From contig CAZTHL010000005.1 of NCBI GenBank assembly GCA_964613585.1, positions 24,884 through 88,883 on the forward strand: a DNA stretch of 64,000 nt. Reading direction: 5' to 3'. Shown here piece after piece: positions 15,566 to 24,691 of this stretch. The stretch's first letter is position 1, and each line of letters opens with the position of its first letter. The notes beneath the pieces are model-generated. The model was not told where the DNA came from, searched no databases, and was given only the letters and a program-made list of their open reading frames with translations. Position numbers and translations under genes: made by a program. The stretch is from CAZTHL01 sp964613585. GTDB taxonomy: Bacteria; Pseudomonadota; Alphaproteobacteria; DSM-16000; Inquilinaceae.

Positions 15566-16375
15566 TCAATCCTTGCGGGAACCGGTGCCGGAGGCCGCCG
15601 CGTCGTCCACGGCGGGCAGCTTGCGGCCACGCAGCTTCTTGTAGGCGACCGGCAGCAGGCTCAGCAAGGCGAGACCGAGCAGCGGCAGCAGCACGGCCGG
15701 CTCGAAGATGATGCCGAGGTCCGGCGTGCCGCCCGCGGCCAGGGTCGCGCCCAGGCCGTTGCCCACCGAGACGTAGACCACCGTGCCGGGGATGATGCCG
15801 ATCAGGGTCGACAGGGCGTACACCCACAGCGGCACGCCGAGGAAGGCCGGCACCAGGTTGAGCAGCCAGAACGGCAGCACCGGGATCAGCCGCAGGGTGA
15901 GCATGTAGCTGAAGGCGTTCTCGCGGAAGCCCGCCTCGAGCCGCTGCACGGCGCCTCCCGCCTTGGCGCGCAGAGCACCGCCCAGGGCGGTCCGCGCCGC
16001 CAGAAAAACGGCGATCGCCCCGGTGGTGGCCCCGATCACGACCAGCAGCGTGCCCCAGACGATGCCGAACAGGAACCCGCCCGTAATGGTCAGCAGAGCG
16101 CCGCCGGGGATCGAGAAGGCGACGACCAGCGCATAGAGCGCGGCGAAGGAGGCCGAGGCGACCAGGGCGTGGCTCTCGACATAGCCGACCAGCGCCTCGC
16201 GATGGTCCTTAAGCGTGCTGAACGAAAGATAGCGATCGAGATCAAGCGCGAAGAAGGCGACGAGGCCGATGACCAGCACGGCCAGGGGCAGGAATCGCCT
16301 GACATCGAACGCCGATGCCGTGCCACGTGATGCCGTGCCACGTTGTGCCGAGGATCTGTGGTTCGAGTCCGCCAT
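15566..16375 (-). CDS. TVP38/TMEM64 family membrane protein
   Basis: Polytopic inner-membrane protein of about 269 residues with the SNARE-associated/VTT domain. After a first helix (RFLPLAVLVIGLVAFFAL) come the family core FSIPGGALLTITGGFLFG and RLIPVLPFWLLNLVPAFLGVP, then IGIIPGTVVYVSVGNGLG, then a last helix near residue 245. An operon with the downstream flavin oxidoreductase is clear (three-base gap). I took the ATG at 16375; a GTG at 16396 is possible. The first 30 residues are encoded by a short direct repeat (gatgccgtgccacgt twice, about 16314-16343) and are probably not conserved, so the true start may be later. Confidence 0.85.
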   Translation of the reverse strand: MADSNHRSSAQRGTASRGTASAFDVRRFLPLAVLVIGLVAFFALDLDRYLSFSTLKDHREALVGYVESHALVASASFAALYALVVAFSIPGGALLTITGGFLFGIVWGTLLVVIGATTGAIAVFLAARTALGGALRAKAGGAVQRLEAGFRENAFSYMLTLRLIPVLPFWLLNLVPAFLGVPLWVYALSTLIGIIPGTVVYVSVGNGLGATLAAGGTPDLGIIFEPAVLLPLLGLALLSLLPVAYKKLRGRKLPAVDDAAASGTGSRKD

Positions 16376-16652
16376 GCCGACCTGTGTATGCGTCACCGGG
16401 GTTTTCCTTCACGATTTCTCTGACGGCACCTGCTGTGTGGGACGGCAAATCCTTGCTAGAGGGCCTATCTAGAAGGCTCGTGGCTCACCCTCCAGTCACC
16501 TTAGGGTGAAATGGTTGTGGTGAAACCAACGGAGGCGCCCGAGCACTGCCCCGGGCCAGCGTGCGAGGACGGAACGGCTGCCTTGACCGTGCCGGCATTG
16601 AAGGACCAGAACACCGCCTTCGCGGAAGAGCGGGAACCAGGAGGACACGACC

Positions 16653-16787
16653 GTGAAGCGTCCGTTCCAACCGAGCCGGCTGGTGCGCAAGCGGCGCCAC
16701 GGCTTTCGCGCGCGCATGGCCACGGTGGGCGGCCGGCGGGTGCTGCGCGCGCGCCGGGCCAAGGGCCGGAAGAAGCTGTCGGCCTGA
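16653..16787 (+). CDS. rpmH: 50S ribosomal protein L34
   Basis: Complete bL34 of 44 residues. It starts with GTG, preceded by a strong AGGAGG site at 16639-16644. The sequence [22 protein letters not shown] followed by [21 protein letters not shown] is diagnostic. It heads the conserved rpmH-rnpA-yidD-yidC cluster. Its TGA overlaps the probable CTG start of rnpA (CTGA at 16784-16787), suggesting coupled translation. Confidence 0.97.
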   Translation: MKRPFQPSRLVRKRRHGFRARMATVGGRRVLRARRAKGRKKLSA

Positions 16788-17233
16788 CCGGGCCGGGCAC
16801 GACGCCCGATCCCCGGGCCGGTCCGGGCGGCGATGAGGCGAACCGCGGTCCCGACCGGCTTGACCGGCTGAAGCGGCGCCGGGAGTTCCAGGCGGTGGCC
16901 GGGCGCGGCCGCTCGGCGGCCGCCGCGGGGCTGGTGCTGCAGGCCCGGCCCTGGGGCGATCGGCCCCCGCCCGGTGTCCGCGGTGGGCTGCGCTACGGCC
17001 TCACTGCGAGCCGAAAGGTGGGCAGGGCGGTGCGGCGGAACCGGGCGCGGCGTCGGCTGAGGGCGCTGGCGGAGGAGATGCTGCCGCGATGGGCGGCGGC
17101 TCGTCATGATTACGTGCTGATTGCGCGCGGCGCGACGGTGGATCGGCCCTACGACGAGTTGCGGCGCGATCTTCGGCGGCTGCTGCGCCGCCTCGGGGTC
17201 GAGCGCGCCGCCGCCGGTGAGGCGCGTCGATGA
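16784..17233 (+). CDS. rnpA: Ribonuclease P protein component, unusual start
   Basis: Protein subunit of RNase P, which matures tRNA 5' ends. The conserved body begins at [18 protein letters not shown] and contains the basic helix [24 protein letters not shown], then HDYVLIARG and the C-terminal helix [10 protein letters not shown]. No ATG, GTG or TTG occurs in this frame between the rpmH start and this body. I propose CTG at 16784, which overlaps the rpmH stop as CTGA, giving 149 residues. Alternatives are a far-upstream GTG (16589), TTG (16598) or ATG (16511), which would nest rpmH inside rnpA as described for Thermus. The stop overlaps the yidD start (ATGA). Confidence 0.85.
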   Translation: MTGPGTTPDPRAGPGGDEANRGPDRLDRLKRRREFQAVAGRGRSAAAAGLVLQARPWGDRPPPGVRGGLRYGLTASRKVGRAVRRNRARRRLRALAEEMLPRWAAARHDYVLIARGATVDRPYDELRRDLRRLLRRLGVERAAAGEARR

Positions 17234-17493
17234 GTCCGGCCGCGCGGGTTCTCCGGCTGGTGATTCTGGCGTATCGCTACACCCTGTCGCCGCTGGTCGG
17301 CCAGGGCTGCCGGTTCCGGCCGACCTGCTCGGAGTACGCGCTCGACGCGCTTGCGGCGCACGGCGCGTGGCGGGGCGGCGGGCTGATCCTGCGACGGCTG
17401 GCGCGGTGTCAGCCATGGGGCGGCCATGGCTACGACCCGGTCCCGGAGGCCGGACGGGCGGAAGGCGGTGACCGCGCGGTGTCGAGCGAGTAG
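17230..17493 (+). CDS. yidD: Membrane protein insertion efficiency factor YidD
   Basis: Small protein of 87 residues that assists YidC-dependent insertion at the inner membrane. The family core is complete: amphipathic RVLRLVILAYRYTLSPLVG, then CRFRPTCSEYALDALAAHG, then RRLARCQPWGGHGYDPVP, with conserved cysteines. ATG overlaps the rnpA stop by four bases. Located between rnpA and yidC as in most Proteobacteria. Confidence 0.95.
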   Translation: MSPAARVLRLVILAYRYTLSPLVGQGCRFRPTCSEYALDALAAHGAWRGGGLILRRLARCQPWGGHGYDPVPEAGRAEGGDRAVSSE

Positions 17494-17534
17494 GCTGCCG
17501 CGGGCGCGCGCGGCCGCGGCCTTTCCGGAGATGA

Positions 17535-19709
17535 ATGGCGCTTATGTCAGACCAGAAAAACCTCATTCTGGCCATCGTCCTGTCGGTCCTGATCCTCATC
17601 GGCTTCCAGTTTCTGGTCGAGCCGCCGGCGCCGCCCGAGCCCGTGGAGGGCCAGGAGCAGACCGTCGACGCCGAGGACCCGACCTTCGCGCCCAACGCCG
17701 CGGTCGAGGGCGTGGCCGATCCGGAGGACTCGCCCGGCCGGCGTGATCTGGCCGACGACCTCACCGGGCTGCCCGGTATGGACCGGGCGGCCGCGCTCGA
17801 CCAGGTGCGTCGGCTGCCGATCGACACGCCGCGCGTCCACGGCTCCCTGTCGCTCCAGGGGGCGCGGCTCGACGATCTGACCCTCGCGGACTACCGCGAG
17901 ACGGTGGATCCCGAAAGCCCGGAGATCGTCCTGCTCTCGCCGCTGCAGGCGCCGCAGCCGTATTACGCCGACTTCGGGTGGATCGCCGACGGCGACGTCG
18001 CGGTGCCCGGGCCGGACACCATCTGGAGCGCCGACCGCGCGCGGCTGACCGCCGACCAGCCGGTGACCCTGAGCTGGGACAACGGGGCCGGCCAACTCTT
18101 CGAGACGACGGTCGCGGTAGACGAGAACTTCATGTTCTCGGTGACCCAGCGGGTCATCAACAACGGTGACGAGCCGATCGCGCTCACGCCCTACGGCCGC
18201 ATCCTCCGCTCCGGGACGCCGGAGACCTCGGGCTTCTTCATCCTTCACGAAGGGCCCTACGGCGTCTTCGAAAGCCAGCTCGAGGAGTTCAGCTACGACG
18301 GCCTCCAGGACGACGGCGTCGTGGCGCGCACCACCACAGGAGGCTGGCTCGGCTTCACCGACAAGTACTGGCTCGTGGCGCTGGTGCCGGACCAGCAGCA
18401 GACGGTCAGCACCCAGTTCGTGCACCGGCTGAACGGCGTCGAGGACCGCTACTTCGCCACCTTCCGCGCGCCATCGCGCGAGGTGCCGCCGGGAAGCAGC
18501 GTCGAGGCGAGCAATCAGGTGTTCGCCGGGGCCAAGGAGGTCAACGTCGTTGACCAGTACTCCGAGCACGAATGCCTCGGCATTACCCGGGCGATCGGCC
18601 TGTGCCAGGATCGGGACGGCATCGAGAAGTTCGACCTGGCCATCGACTTCGGCTGGTTCTACTTCCTGACCAAGCCATTCTTTTTCGCCCTGGCCTGGAT
18701 CAACGGGATCGTCGGCAACTTCGGCGTGGCGATCCTGATCTTCACCGTATTCATCAAGCTGTTGTTCTTCCCGTTGGCCAACAAATCCTACCGGGCCATG
18801 TCCAAGATGAAAGCGCTGCAGCCACAGATGCTGGATCTGCGCGAGCGCTTCAAGGACGACAAGCAGAAGATGAACATGGAGCTCATGCAGCTCTACAAGA
18901 GGGAGAAGGTCAATCCGGCCTCGGGGTGCCTGCCGATCCTGATCCAGATCCCGGTGTTCTTCGCGCTCTACAAGGTTCTCTTCGTCACCATCGAGATGCG
19001 GCACGCGCCGTTCTTCGGCTGGATCCAGGATCTGTCGGCCCCCGACCCGACGAGCATCTTCAACCTGTTCGGCCTGATCCCGATCGATCTGCCGCTCTGG
19101 CTGCCGGCGATCGGCATCTGGCCGCTGATCATGGGCGTCTCGATGTTCGCCCAGCAGAAGCTCAATCCGCCGCCGACCGATCCCTTGCAGCAGCGCATCT
19201 TCATGGCGCTGCCGATCGTCTTCACCTTCCTGCTCGCCGGGTTCCCGGCCGGGCTGGTGATCTACTGGGCCTGGAACAACATCCTGTCGATCGCCCAGCA
19301 GGCGTTCATCATGAAGCAGATGGGCGTGAAGATCGGCGGCGGTGTCGCCAAGACGGCTCCGGCCGGCCCGCCACCGTCCGCCCAGCGCAAGCAGACCAAG
19401 GCGGACGCCGCGCCGGCCAACCCGGGGCCGGCCAACCCGGGGCCGGCCAAGGCGGAGGGCGGCCCTTCCCGGAAGCGGCCGGGCGGCGCCCGGGCCCGCA
19501 AGCCGGCGGACGGCGACGGCGGCGAGGAGCCCGCCGAGCCGGCGCAGGCCGGATCCGACGGTGCCGCGGCGGAGGCGGCGGACGGCGACGGCGCGGCCCG
19601 GCCGGAGGCGCCGCCGTCGGCGGCTCGGAAGCCCGCCGCCCGCAAGCCCGCTCCCTCGCGCTCCCGCGGCAAGAAGCGGTCGGCCGGGGCCCGGCGCCGG
19701 TCATCCTGA
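17535..19709 (+). CDS. yidC: Membrane protein insertase YidC, with long C-terminal tail
   Basis: Inner-membrane insertase/chaperone of 724 residues. The first helix is NLILAIVLSVLILIGFQFLV. A large periplasmic beta-sandwich domain (about 40-360) follows. The conserved five-helix core (about 365-600) includes GIVGNFGVAILIFTVFIKLLFFP, with Lys in the position of the groove Arg of E. coli, and GCLPILIQIPVFFALYKVL. The last 110 residues are a low-complexity Ala/Pro/Lys/Arg tail containing duplicated NPGPA units and a basic end (RGKKRSAGARRRS), longer than in typical family members and possibly ribosome-binding. Start could be at 17535 or the ATG three codons on. Confidence 0.95.
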   Translation: MALMSDQKNLILAIVLSVLILIGFQFLVEPPAPPEPVEGQEQTVDAEDPTFAPNAAVEGVADPEDSPGRRDLADDLTGLPGMDRAAALDQVRRLPIDTPRVHGSLSLQGARLDDLTLADYRETVDPESPEIVLLSPLQAPQPYYADFGWIADGDVAVPGPDTIWSADRARLTADQPVTLSWDNGAGQLFETTVAVDENFMFSVTQRVINNGDEPIALTPYGRILRSGTPETSGFFILHEGPYGVFESQLEEFSYDGLQDDGVVARTTTGGWLGFTDKYWLVALVPDQQQTVSTQFVHRLNGVEDRYFATFRAPSREVPPGSSVEASNQVFAGAKEVNVVDQYSEHECLGITRAIGLCQDRDGIEKFDLAIDFGWFYFLTKPFFFALAWINGIVGNFGVAILIFTVFIKLLFFPLANKSYRAMSKMKALQPQMLDLRERFKDDKQKMNMELMQLYKREKVNPASGCLPILIQIPVFFALYKVLFVTIEMRHAPFFGWIQDLSAPDPTSIFNLFGLIPIDLPLWLPAIGIWPLIMGVSMFAQQKLNPPPTDPLQQRIFMALPIVFTFLLAGFPAGLVIYWAWNNILSIAQQAFIMKQMGVKIGGGVAKTAPAGPPPSAQRKQTKADAAPANPGPANPGPAKAEGGPSRKRPGGARARKPADGDGGEEPAEPAQAGSDGAAAEAADGDGAARPEAPPSAARKPAARKPAPSRSRGKKRSAGARRRSS

Positions 19710-19728
19710 GGCGGGACCGGCAGGGCCC

Positions 19729-20415
19729 ATGGAGCGCCGGCCGTCCGCGCCGGAGGCGATCGCCGGATCCGATCCGGCCGAGGCGGCGGCGATCGTCGAG
19801 CGGGGGCGTTGGCTGTTCGCGCAGGACTGCCGATTCGTCACCGCCGCCGCCCGGCTCGATCAGTTGCCGCCGGAGGCAGGGCCGGAGATCGCCTTCGCCG
19901 GACGCTCCAATGTCGGCAAGTCCAGCCTGGTCAACGCGCTGACCGGTCGCCATACGCTGGCGCGCACCTCGGGCACGCCGGGGCGCACTCAGCAGCTGAT
20001 CTTCTTCGACCTCGGCGGCCGGCTGACCCTGGTCGACCTGCCCGGCTACGGCTATGCGCAAGTCGCCAGGACGCAGGTCGCCGCCTGGACCCGCCTCCTC
20101 AAGGCCTACCTGCAAGGGCGCGTGACCCTGCGGCGCGCCTGCCTGCTCGTCGATGCCCGGCACGGTCTGAAGGCAAGCGACCGCGAGATCATGGGCCTGC
20201 TCGATCACGCCGCCGTGCCGTACCTCGTGGTGCTGACCAAGGCGGACAAGGTGCCGGCGGCCGAGCTCGAGCGCGGCCGGACGGAGGTGGCGGCCGGTCT
20301 GCGCCGGCATCGGGCCGCCTTTCCGCATCCCTTCCCGACCAGCGCCGAGAAGGGCACCGGCATCCCGGAGCTGCGTGCCGAACTGGCGCGCCTCGCCGAG
20401 CCCGATCCCGCGTGA
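19729..20415 (+). CDS. engB: Ribosome biogenesis GTP-binding protein EngB/YsxC
   Basis: GTPase of 228 residues needed for large-subunit assembly and division. The G motifs are all present: G1 GRSNVGKSS (about residue 59), G2 region [10 protein letters not shown]3 DLPGYG, G4 TKAD, G5 TSAEKG. The start gives a 30-residue variable leader before the conserved AQDCRFV stretch. It lies 19 bases after yidC on the same strand and leads into argB, a common alphaproteobacterial order. Confidence 0.95.
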   Translation: MERRPSAPEAIAGSDPAEAAAIVERGRWLFAQDCRFVTAAARLDQLPPEAGPEIAFAGRSNVGKSSLVNALTGRHTLARTSGTPGRTQQLIFFDLGGRLTLVDLPGYGYAQVARTQVAAWTRLLKAYLQGRVTLRRACLLVDARHGLKASDREIMGLLDHAAVPYLVVLTKADKVPAAELERGRTEVAAGLRRHRAAFPHPFPTSAEKGTGIPELRAELARLAEPDPA

Positions 20416-20488
20416 GCGGCACCGTTCGGTTTACCCTCGCGCAAGAAATGCCCTACTCTGCCCTGGCCGTGATCCAAGCCGCTGGCCC

Positions 20489-21409
20489 ATGACCGATCCG
20501 ATCCCGCTCAGAACCGACGGCGCCGCCATGCAGCGCCTGGAGAAGGCGCAGACGCTGGCCGAGGCGCTGCCGTTCATGCGCCGCTATTCCGGCGCCACCT
20601 TCGTCGTCAAGTATGGCGGGCACGCCATGGGCGAGGAGAGCCTGGCCCGGGATTTCGCGCGCGACGTGGTGCTGCTGAAGCAGGTCGGGGTCAACCCGAT
20701 CGTGGTCCACGGCGGCGGCCCGCAGATCGCGCAGATGCTCGACAAGCTGAAGATCCAGTCGACCTTCGTCGACGGTCTTCGCGTGACCGATCGGGACACC
20801 GTCGACATCGTCGAGATGGTCCTGTCCGGCTCGATCAACAAGTCGATTGTCTCGGCGATCCAGGAGGTCGGTGGCAAGGCGATCGGCCTGTCCGGCAAGG
20901 ACGGGCATATGGTGACCGCCCGCAAGGTCCGGCGGACGCGCCGCGACCCGGACAGCAACATCGAGAAGATCCTGGATCTCGGCTATGTCGGCGAGCCGGC
21001 CTCGATCAACCCCGAGATCCTCGAGGCCTTCGAGGACAGCGAGTTCATCCCGGTCATCGCGCCGATTGGCGTCGGCATGAACGGCGAGACCTACAACATC
21101 AATGCCGACACGGCGGCCGGCGCGATCGCCGCCGCGCTCCACGCGACCCGCCTGTTCCTGCTGACCGACGTCTCCGGCGTGCTCGATCACGAGCGCCGGC
21201 TCATTCCGGAGCTGTCGCTCGACCGGGCCCGGGCGCTGATCCGCGACGGCACGATCGCCGGCGGCATGATCCCGAAGGTCGAGACCTGTGTGCATGCCGT
21301 CGAGCACGGCGTGGAGGGGGCGGTGATCATAGACGGCCGGGTGCCGCACAGCCTGCTTCTGGAGATCTTCACCGAGGGCGGCGCCGGCACGATCTTCGTC
21401 GAGAGCTGA
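20489..21409 (+). CDS. argB: Acetylglutamate kinase
   Basis: Second enzyme of arginine biosynthesis, phosphorylating N-acetyl-L-glutamate with ATP in the cytoplasm; 306 residues. The ATP site is [10 protein letters not shown] (about residue 35), the substrate loop is VHGGGPQI, and the hinge [15 protein letters not shown] and the C-terminal Lys region [14 protein letters not shown] are intact. The N-terminal [19 protein letters not shown] helix is the form associated with arginine-inhibited, PII-regulated hexameric enzymes. Start chosen at the ATG giving [11 protein letters not shown], about 70 bases after engB. Confidence 0.96.
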   Translation: MTDPIPLRTDGAAMQRLEKAQTLAEALPFMRRYSGATFVVKYGGHAMGEESLARDFARDVVLLKQVGVNPIVVHGGGPQIAQMLDKLKIQSTFVDGLRVTDRDTVDIVEMVLSGSINKSIVSAIQEVGGKAIGLSGKDGHMVTARKVRRTRRDPDSNIEKILDLGYVGEPASINPEILEAFEDSEFIPVIAPIGVGMNGETYNINADTAAGAIAAALHATRLFLLTDVSGVLDHERRLIPELSLDRARALIRDGTIAGGMIPKVETCVHAVEHGVEGAVIIDGRVPHSLLLEIFTEGGAGTIFVES

Positions 21410-21432
21410 GCGGGCGGGGCGCGGACCGCGGG

Positions 21433-22749
21433 TCAGGCCGCGCCGAAGAACTCCAGCTGCCAGGCCAGCTCGGCCGGGCTCAGAGGGAAATGGCGGCCCT
21501 CGCGGGCGTGAAGCATTCCCTTCGGGGGGATGCGGGCGAGCTGTGCCTGAAGCTTTATGGCCAGGCGCATGGACAGGCCCGCCTTCCAGGCCAGCGCGAC
21601 CACGGCCCGGGCGCTGCGCGCCGCCAGCATGCGCCGGACCGTCTCCTCCGGAAGGCCGCTGAGCGCGGCGAGCCCGCCCAGAACAAAGCCGTGGTCGCCG
21701 TCCATCAGAGCCTCGTCGATCTCCGGCTCGCCGAGCGCGCCGCGCGCCGCCAGCGCGCGCGCCCTCTCGGCAGCCTGGTCGGGCACCGTCGCGGGCGTCC
21801 CGGCGTCCCGGACCGAGGGCCGTGCCGGCGGAGAAGGCCGGGCCGGGCCAGCGGAGGACCTCGAAGGCATTGAGGCGGAGGCCGTGGGACCGGCCTCGTC
21901 GAGCCGCCGGCGCAGCGTCTCGGCCACCGCCTCGGCCGTCTCGCGGTCCAGATCGTGCCGTCCGTTCAGCACTTCGACCAGACCGATGGCGACGAAGCGG
22001 GAGAGAATGCGGATGGCCGCCGCCGGCAGACCGGGCCGGTGCACGAGCGGCTTGTGCCAGGTCGGATGGTCCGGCGCGCGCTCAAGGAGCTGGTCCAGCG
22101 TCTCCTCGCGGATCTGGGCGCACGGATTGCCCAGCAGCGTGGCGATCGCCTCGATGTCGTCGCTGCGGGCGATGGCGTCGGCCAGGGTGCCGGAGACGGC
22201 GGGCCGTCGCGCCATGGCCGCCAGGGCCCCGGGGATCGGCCCGGACCGGGCGACCGCCAGGAGATCCTCCTCGGAGAGCTGCGGCGATCGGCTCAGCACA
22301 GGCTCGGCCACGGCAATGTCGGGATCGCCGGCCAGCATGCGCACGGCAGCCTGCGGCGCGTGGTCGCGGTCTTGGACCGAGCGCGCGAGCAGGGCGCGCA
22401 CGGCCGGCGAGGCGTCGCGTGCCAGCACCTGCAGCACCTGGAGCAGGAAGCGCTCGAGCGGCGCGCCGGGCTCCTCGCCATTGTCCGGCAAACGCGCCAC
22501 CGCCTTGTGCACGAGGCGGTGCCGGACCGCCTCGTCCGCGTCCTCGGCCAGCAGAACGTCCGCCTGGCCGGGAAGGGCCGGGTTCTCGGCCAGCCGGCGG
22601 CGTACCTCGGGCGCCGTATCGGCCGCCAGGAAGAACAGGATCTCCGGTTCGACGTCGGCGCGGGCGGCCAAATCCGCACGAACCGATGCATCGGGGTTGC
22701 GGGCGAGGCTTTTCTGTCGCTCGTAGTCGAGCGGCTCGGCGGGAAGCAT
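21433..22749 (-). CDS. DUF2336 domain protein (HEAT-like helical repeats)
   Basis: A 438-residue soluble protein with an alpha-helical repeat body. The N-terminus repeats the pattern LARNPDASVRADLAARADV, then LAADTAPEVRRRLAENPAL and LLAEDADEAVRHRLVHKAV, each a HEAT-like hairpin of about 24 residues. A Pro/Ser-rich linker (about residues 285-320) separates a C-terminal helical domain (EIDEALMDGDHGFVLGGLAALSG). This is the DUF2336 organisation common in Alphaproteobacteria, of unknown function. It is convergent with argB, 23 bases apart. No enzyme motif is visible. Confidence 0.8.
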   Translation of the reverse strand: MLPAEPLDYERQKSLARNPDASVRADLAARADVEPEILFFLAADTAPEVRRRLAENPALPGQADVLLAEDADEAVRHRLVHKAVARLPDNGEEPGAPLERFLLQVLQVLARDASPAVRALLARSVQDRDHAPQAAVRMLAGDPDIAVAEPVLSRSPQLSEEDLLAVARSGPIPGALAAMARRPAVSGTLADAIARSDDIEAIATLLGNPCAQIREETLDQLLERAPDHPTWHKPLVHRPGLPAAAIRILSRFVAIGLVEVLNGRHDLDRETAEAVAETLRRRLDEAGPTASASMPSRSSAGPARPSPPARPSVRDAGTPATVPDQAAERARALAARGALGEPEIDEALMDGDHGFVLGGLAALSGLPEETVRRMLAARSARAVVALAWKAGLSMRLAIKLQAQLARIPPKGMLHAREGRHFPLSPAELAWQLEFFGAA

Positions 22750-22785
22750 CGGTCGGTCCTGCGCCTGTCACGTCCGGCCCGGGCG

Positions 22786-22844
22786 CTAGAGCGTTTCCGG
22801 GGTAGGTGGCATCGCCGAATCCGCGTCGCGCGGAATCGCTCTAG
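22786..22844. repeat. Palindromic intergenic repeat, family B
   Basis: ctagagcgtttccgg...cggaatcgctctag, a near-perfect inverted repeat of about 59 bases between the PAS protein gene and the DUF2336 gene. The stop codon of the PAS protein gene (cta, 22841-22843) lies inside its last arm. Confidence 0.8.
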
Positions 22845-23638
22845 ATTGCCGCGCCGATCCCGACCTCCGCCGAGGCGGGCTCATCGAGCCGTTCAACGCT
22901 GGCGTCGCCCGGCGGTGCCGGATCCAGCCGACATACGCCACGGACCCCGAGCCAGCCGCTGGCGGTGTCGAAGATCGGCCGCGCGGCGGCGCGCACCGCG
23001 CGGGAGGTTCCGTCGCCATGCCACAGCAGCAGCGGCACGTCACGGAGTGGCTGCCGCGCCTCGAACGGGCTGCGTGCCAGCGACGGCTCGACCAGCAGCG
23101 CCTCCGCCGGCCGGCCGACCAGGGCGTCCGGGTCATGACACAGGACGTTGTTCGGCGAGACGTAGACGAAGCACCCGTCTCCGCCGGTCTCCCAGGCGAG
23201 GTCGCAGCCCAGGTCGACGAAGTCGCGCAGGCGCTGCCGCGAGTCCGAGAGCGCCTGGCGGACGTTGCGCTCGAGGGTGACGTCGCGGCCAAGCAGGACG
23301 ACGGTGTTGTCCGGCAGCGGCATGGCCGCCCATTCAAGCGCCAGGCTGCCGCGATCGGTCTCGACCGAGATCAGCTTGAAGGGGTGCTCCGCGGCGTCGT
23401 CGCCCGTCAGCCAGTCGAACAGCTCCTGCCACCAGGGATCGGCCGCCCCTCCGGCGCAGAAGGGCTCGGCCGGGGCGTTGGCGGCGAGCACCCGGCCATC
23501 AGCCGCGACGTGCAGGGCCGGGCCGGGATAGGCGGCGACCAGATCCGCCACGCCGGGGCCCGGGCCGGCCTCGGACCTGGGATGGGCAGCTGCGATGGAC
23601 GGCGCGGCCGGGTCATTTCTCTTGCTGAACCAGGGCAC
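22841..23638 (-). CDS. PAS domain protein without output domain
   Basis: A 265-residue cytoplasmic protein with two PAS-like segments. The first (about residues 28-120, VADLVAAYPGPALHVAADGRVLAANAP) ends in VVLLGRDVTLERNVRQALSDS, the usual PAS-to-helix linker. The second (about 130-235) begins FVDLGCDLAWETGGDGCFVYVSPN and ends in RGVCRLDPAP. No kinase, cyclase or HTH domain follows, so it either relays by protein contact or is a remnant. Its stop codon lies in an arm of a palindromic repeat, so the C-terminus may have been altered by repeat insertion. Confidence 0.78.
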   Translation of the reverse strand: MPWFSKRNDPAAPSIAAAHPRSEAGPGPGVADLVAAYPGPALHVAADGRVLAANAPAEPFCAGGAADPWWQELFDWLTGDDAAEHPFKLISVETDRGSLALEWAAMPLPDNTVVLLGRDVTLERNVRQALSDSRQRLRDFVDLGCDLAWETGGDGCFVYVSPNNVLCHDPDALVGRPAEALLVEPSLARSPFEARQPLRDVPLLLWHGDGTSRAVRAAARPIFDTASGWLGVRGVCRLDPAPPGDASVERLDEPASAEVGIGAAI

Positions 23639-23868
23639 GCTGCCACTCCCTCTGGCCGGCGCCGCCCGAACGGCCGCCGGAGCCGTGGAGCATGGCCCGC
23701 CAACGGCGAATGCCGGCCGAAGCCGGGGTCGGTCGGCGCACGCGGCGACGTTTCTGCCTTGAGGGTAGGCAGGCGCCGTTAAGGTCCGCTAAATCGGTGC
23801 CCCCATGCATGGAGGGACGGCCACTTCCGGGCCTTGCCCCGGCGGCCGTCCTCCGCCACCTTGGCATC

Positions 23869-24576
23869 ATGCGCGATCTGCTGCTCGACACGGCCGCCCC
23901 GGCGGGATCGGCTCCCGATCTCGACCATGTCGAGACTTGGCTGTTCGATCTCGACAACACGCTCTATCCGGCGGCCTGCGATCTGTTCGCGCAGGTCGAC
24001 CGGCGCATGACCGAGTTCATTGGCCGGCATCTTCATCTGGGATGGGACGAGGCGCGGGCGCTGCAGAAGCGCTACTACCGGGAGCACGGCACCACCCTGC
24101 ACGGGCTCATGCATCAGCACGGGCTCGATCCGGCGCTGTTCCTGGAATACGTGCACGACATCGACCTGACGCCGCTCAGCCCGAACCCGGTGCTCGCGGA
24201 CACCCTGAAGCGGCTGAGCGGGCGCAAGCTCGTCTACACCAACGGCTCCGCGCCGCACGCCGAGCGGGTGCTCGAGAAGATTGGCATCGCCAACCATTTC
24301 GAGGCCGTGGTCGACATCGTGGCGGCCGACTATGTGCCCAAGCCGGAGCCCGCCGCCTACGAGGCGGTGGTCTCGCGCTTCGGCATCGAGCCGCGCGCCG
24401 CCGCCATGATCGAGGACATCGCGCGCAACCTTGCGCCGGCGCATGCCCTCGGCATGACCACGGTGTGGCTGCGCACCGAGGACGGCTGGTCAGCCCCGGC
24501 TGACGGCGCGCGCTATATCGACCACACCATCGACGATCTGACCGAGTGGCTGGCGGGCGTGGTCGCGGTTCGTTGA
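23869..24576 (+). CDS. HAD-family pyrimidine 5'-nucleotidase
   Basis: Haloacid dehalogenase-type phosphatase of 235 residues. Motif I is WLFDLDNTLYP (nucleophile Asp in DLDNT), motif II VYTNGSAPHAE, motif III around DYVPKPEP (Lys), and motif IV MIEDIARNL. This is the Sdt1/pyrimidine 5'-nucleotidase subgroup found beside dapD in many Alphaproteobacteria. It dephosphorylates pyrimidine nucleotides in the cytoplasm; the reason for the link to lysine synthesis is unclear. I chose the ATG at 23869; upstream in-frame starts add a basic unstructured leader. Confidence 0.88.
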   Translation: MRDLLLDTAAPAGSAPDLDHVETWLFDLDNTLYPAACDLFAQVDRRMTEFIGRHLHLGWDEARALQKRYYREHGTTLHGLMHQHGLDPALFLEYVHDIDLTPLSPNPVLADTLKRLSGRKLVYTNGSAPHAERVLEKIGIANHFEAVVDIVAADYVPKPEPAAYEAVVSRFGIEPRAAAMIEDIARNLAPAHALGMTTVWLRTEDGWSAPADGARYIDHTIDDLTEWLAGVVAVR

Positions 24577-24691
24577 GGGCCGGCCCGAAGCTCCGCGGAG
24601 GACGTTGGCGGTCGGCCTTGCACGGCCCCGTTGACAGACGGCGGTCCGAGGCCGTAGCTCGCGGGCTTGACACGCTTCTTGATCTTCCGCG

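Noticed and set aside
16355..16384. A tRNA-like 3' end (ggttcgagtcc followed by atgccgacc)
   Set aside because: No matching 5' half, D arm or anticodon stem was found upstream, and the T stem pairs poorly. Probably coincidence or a degraded fragment.
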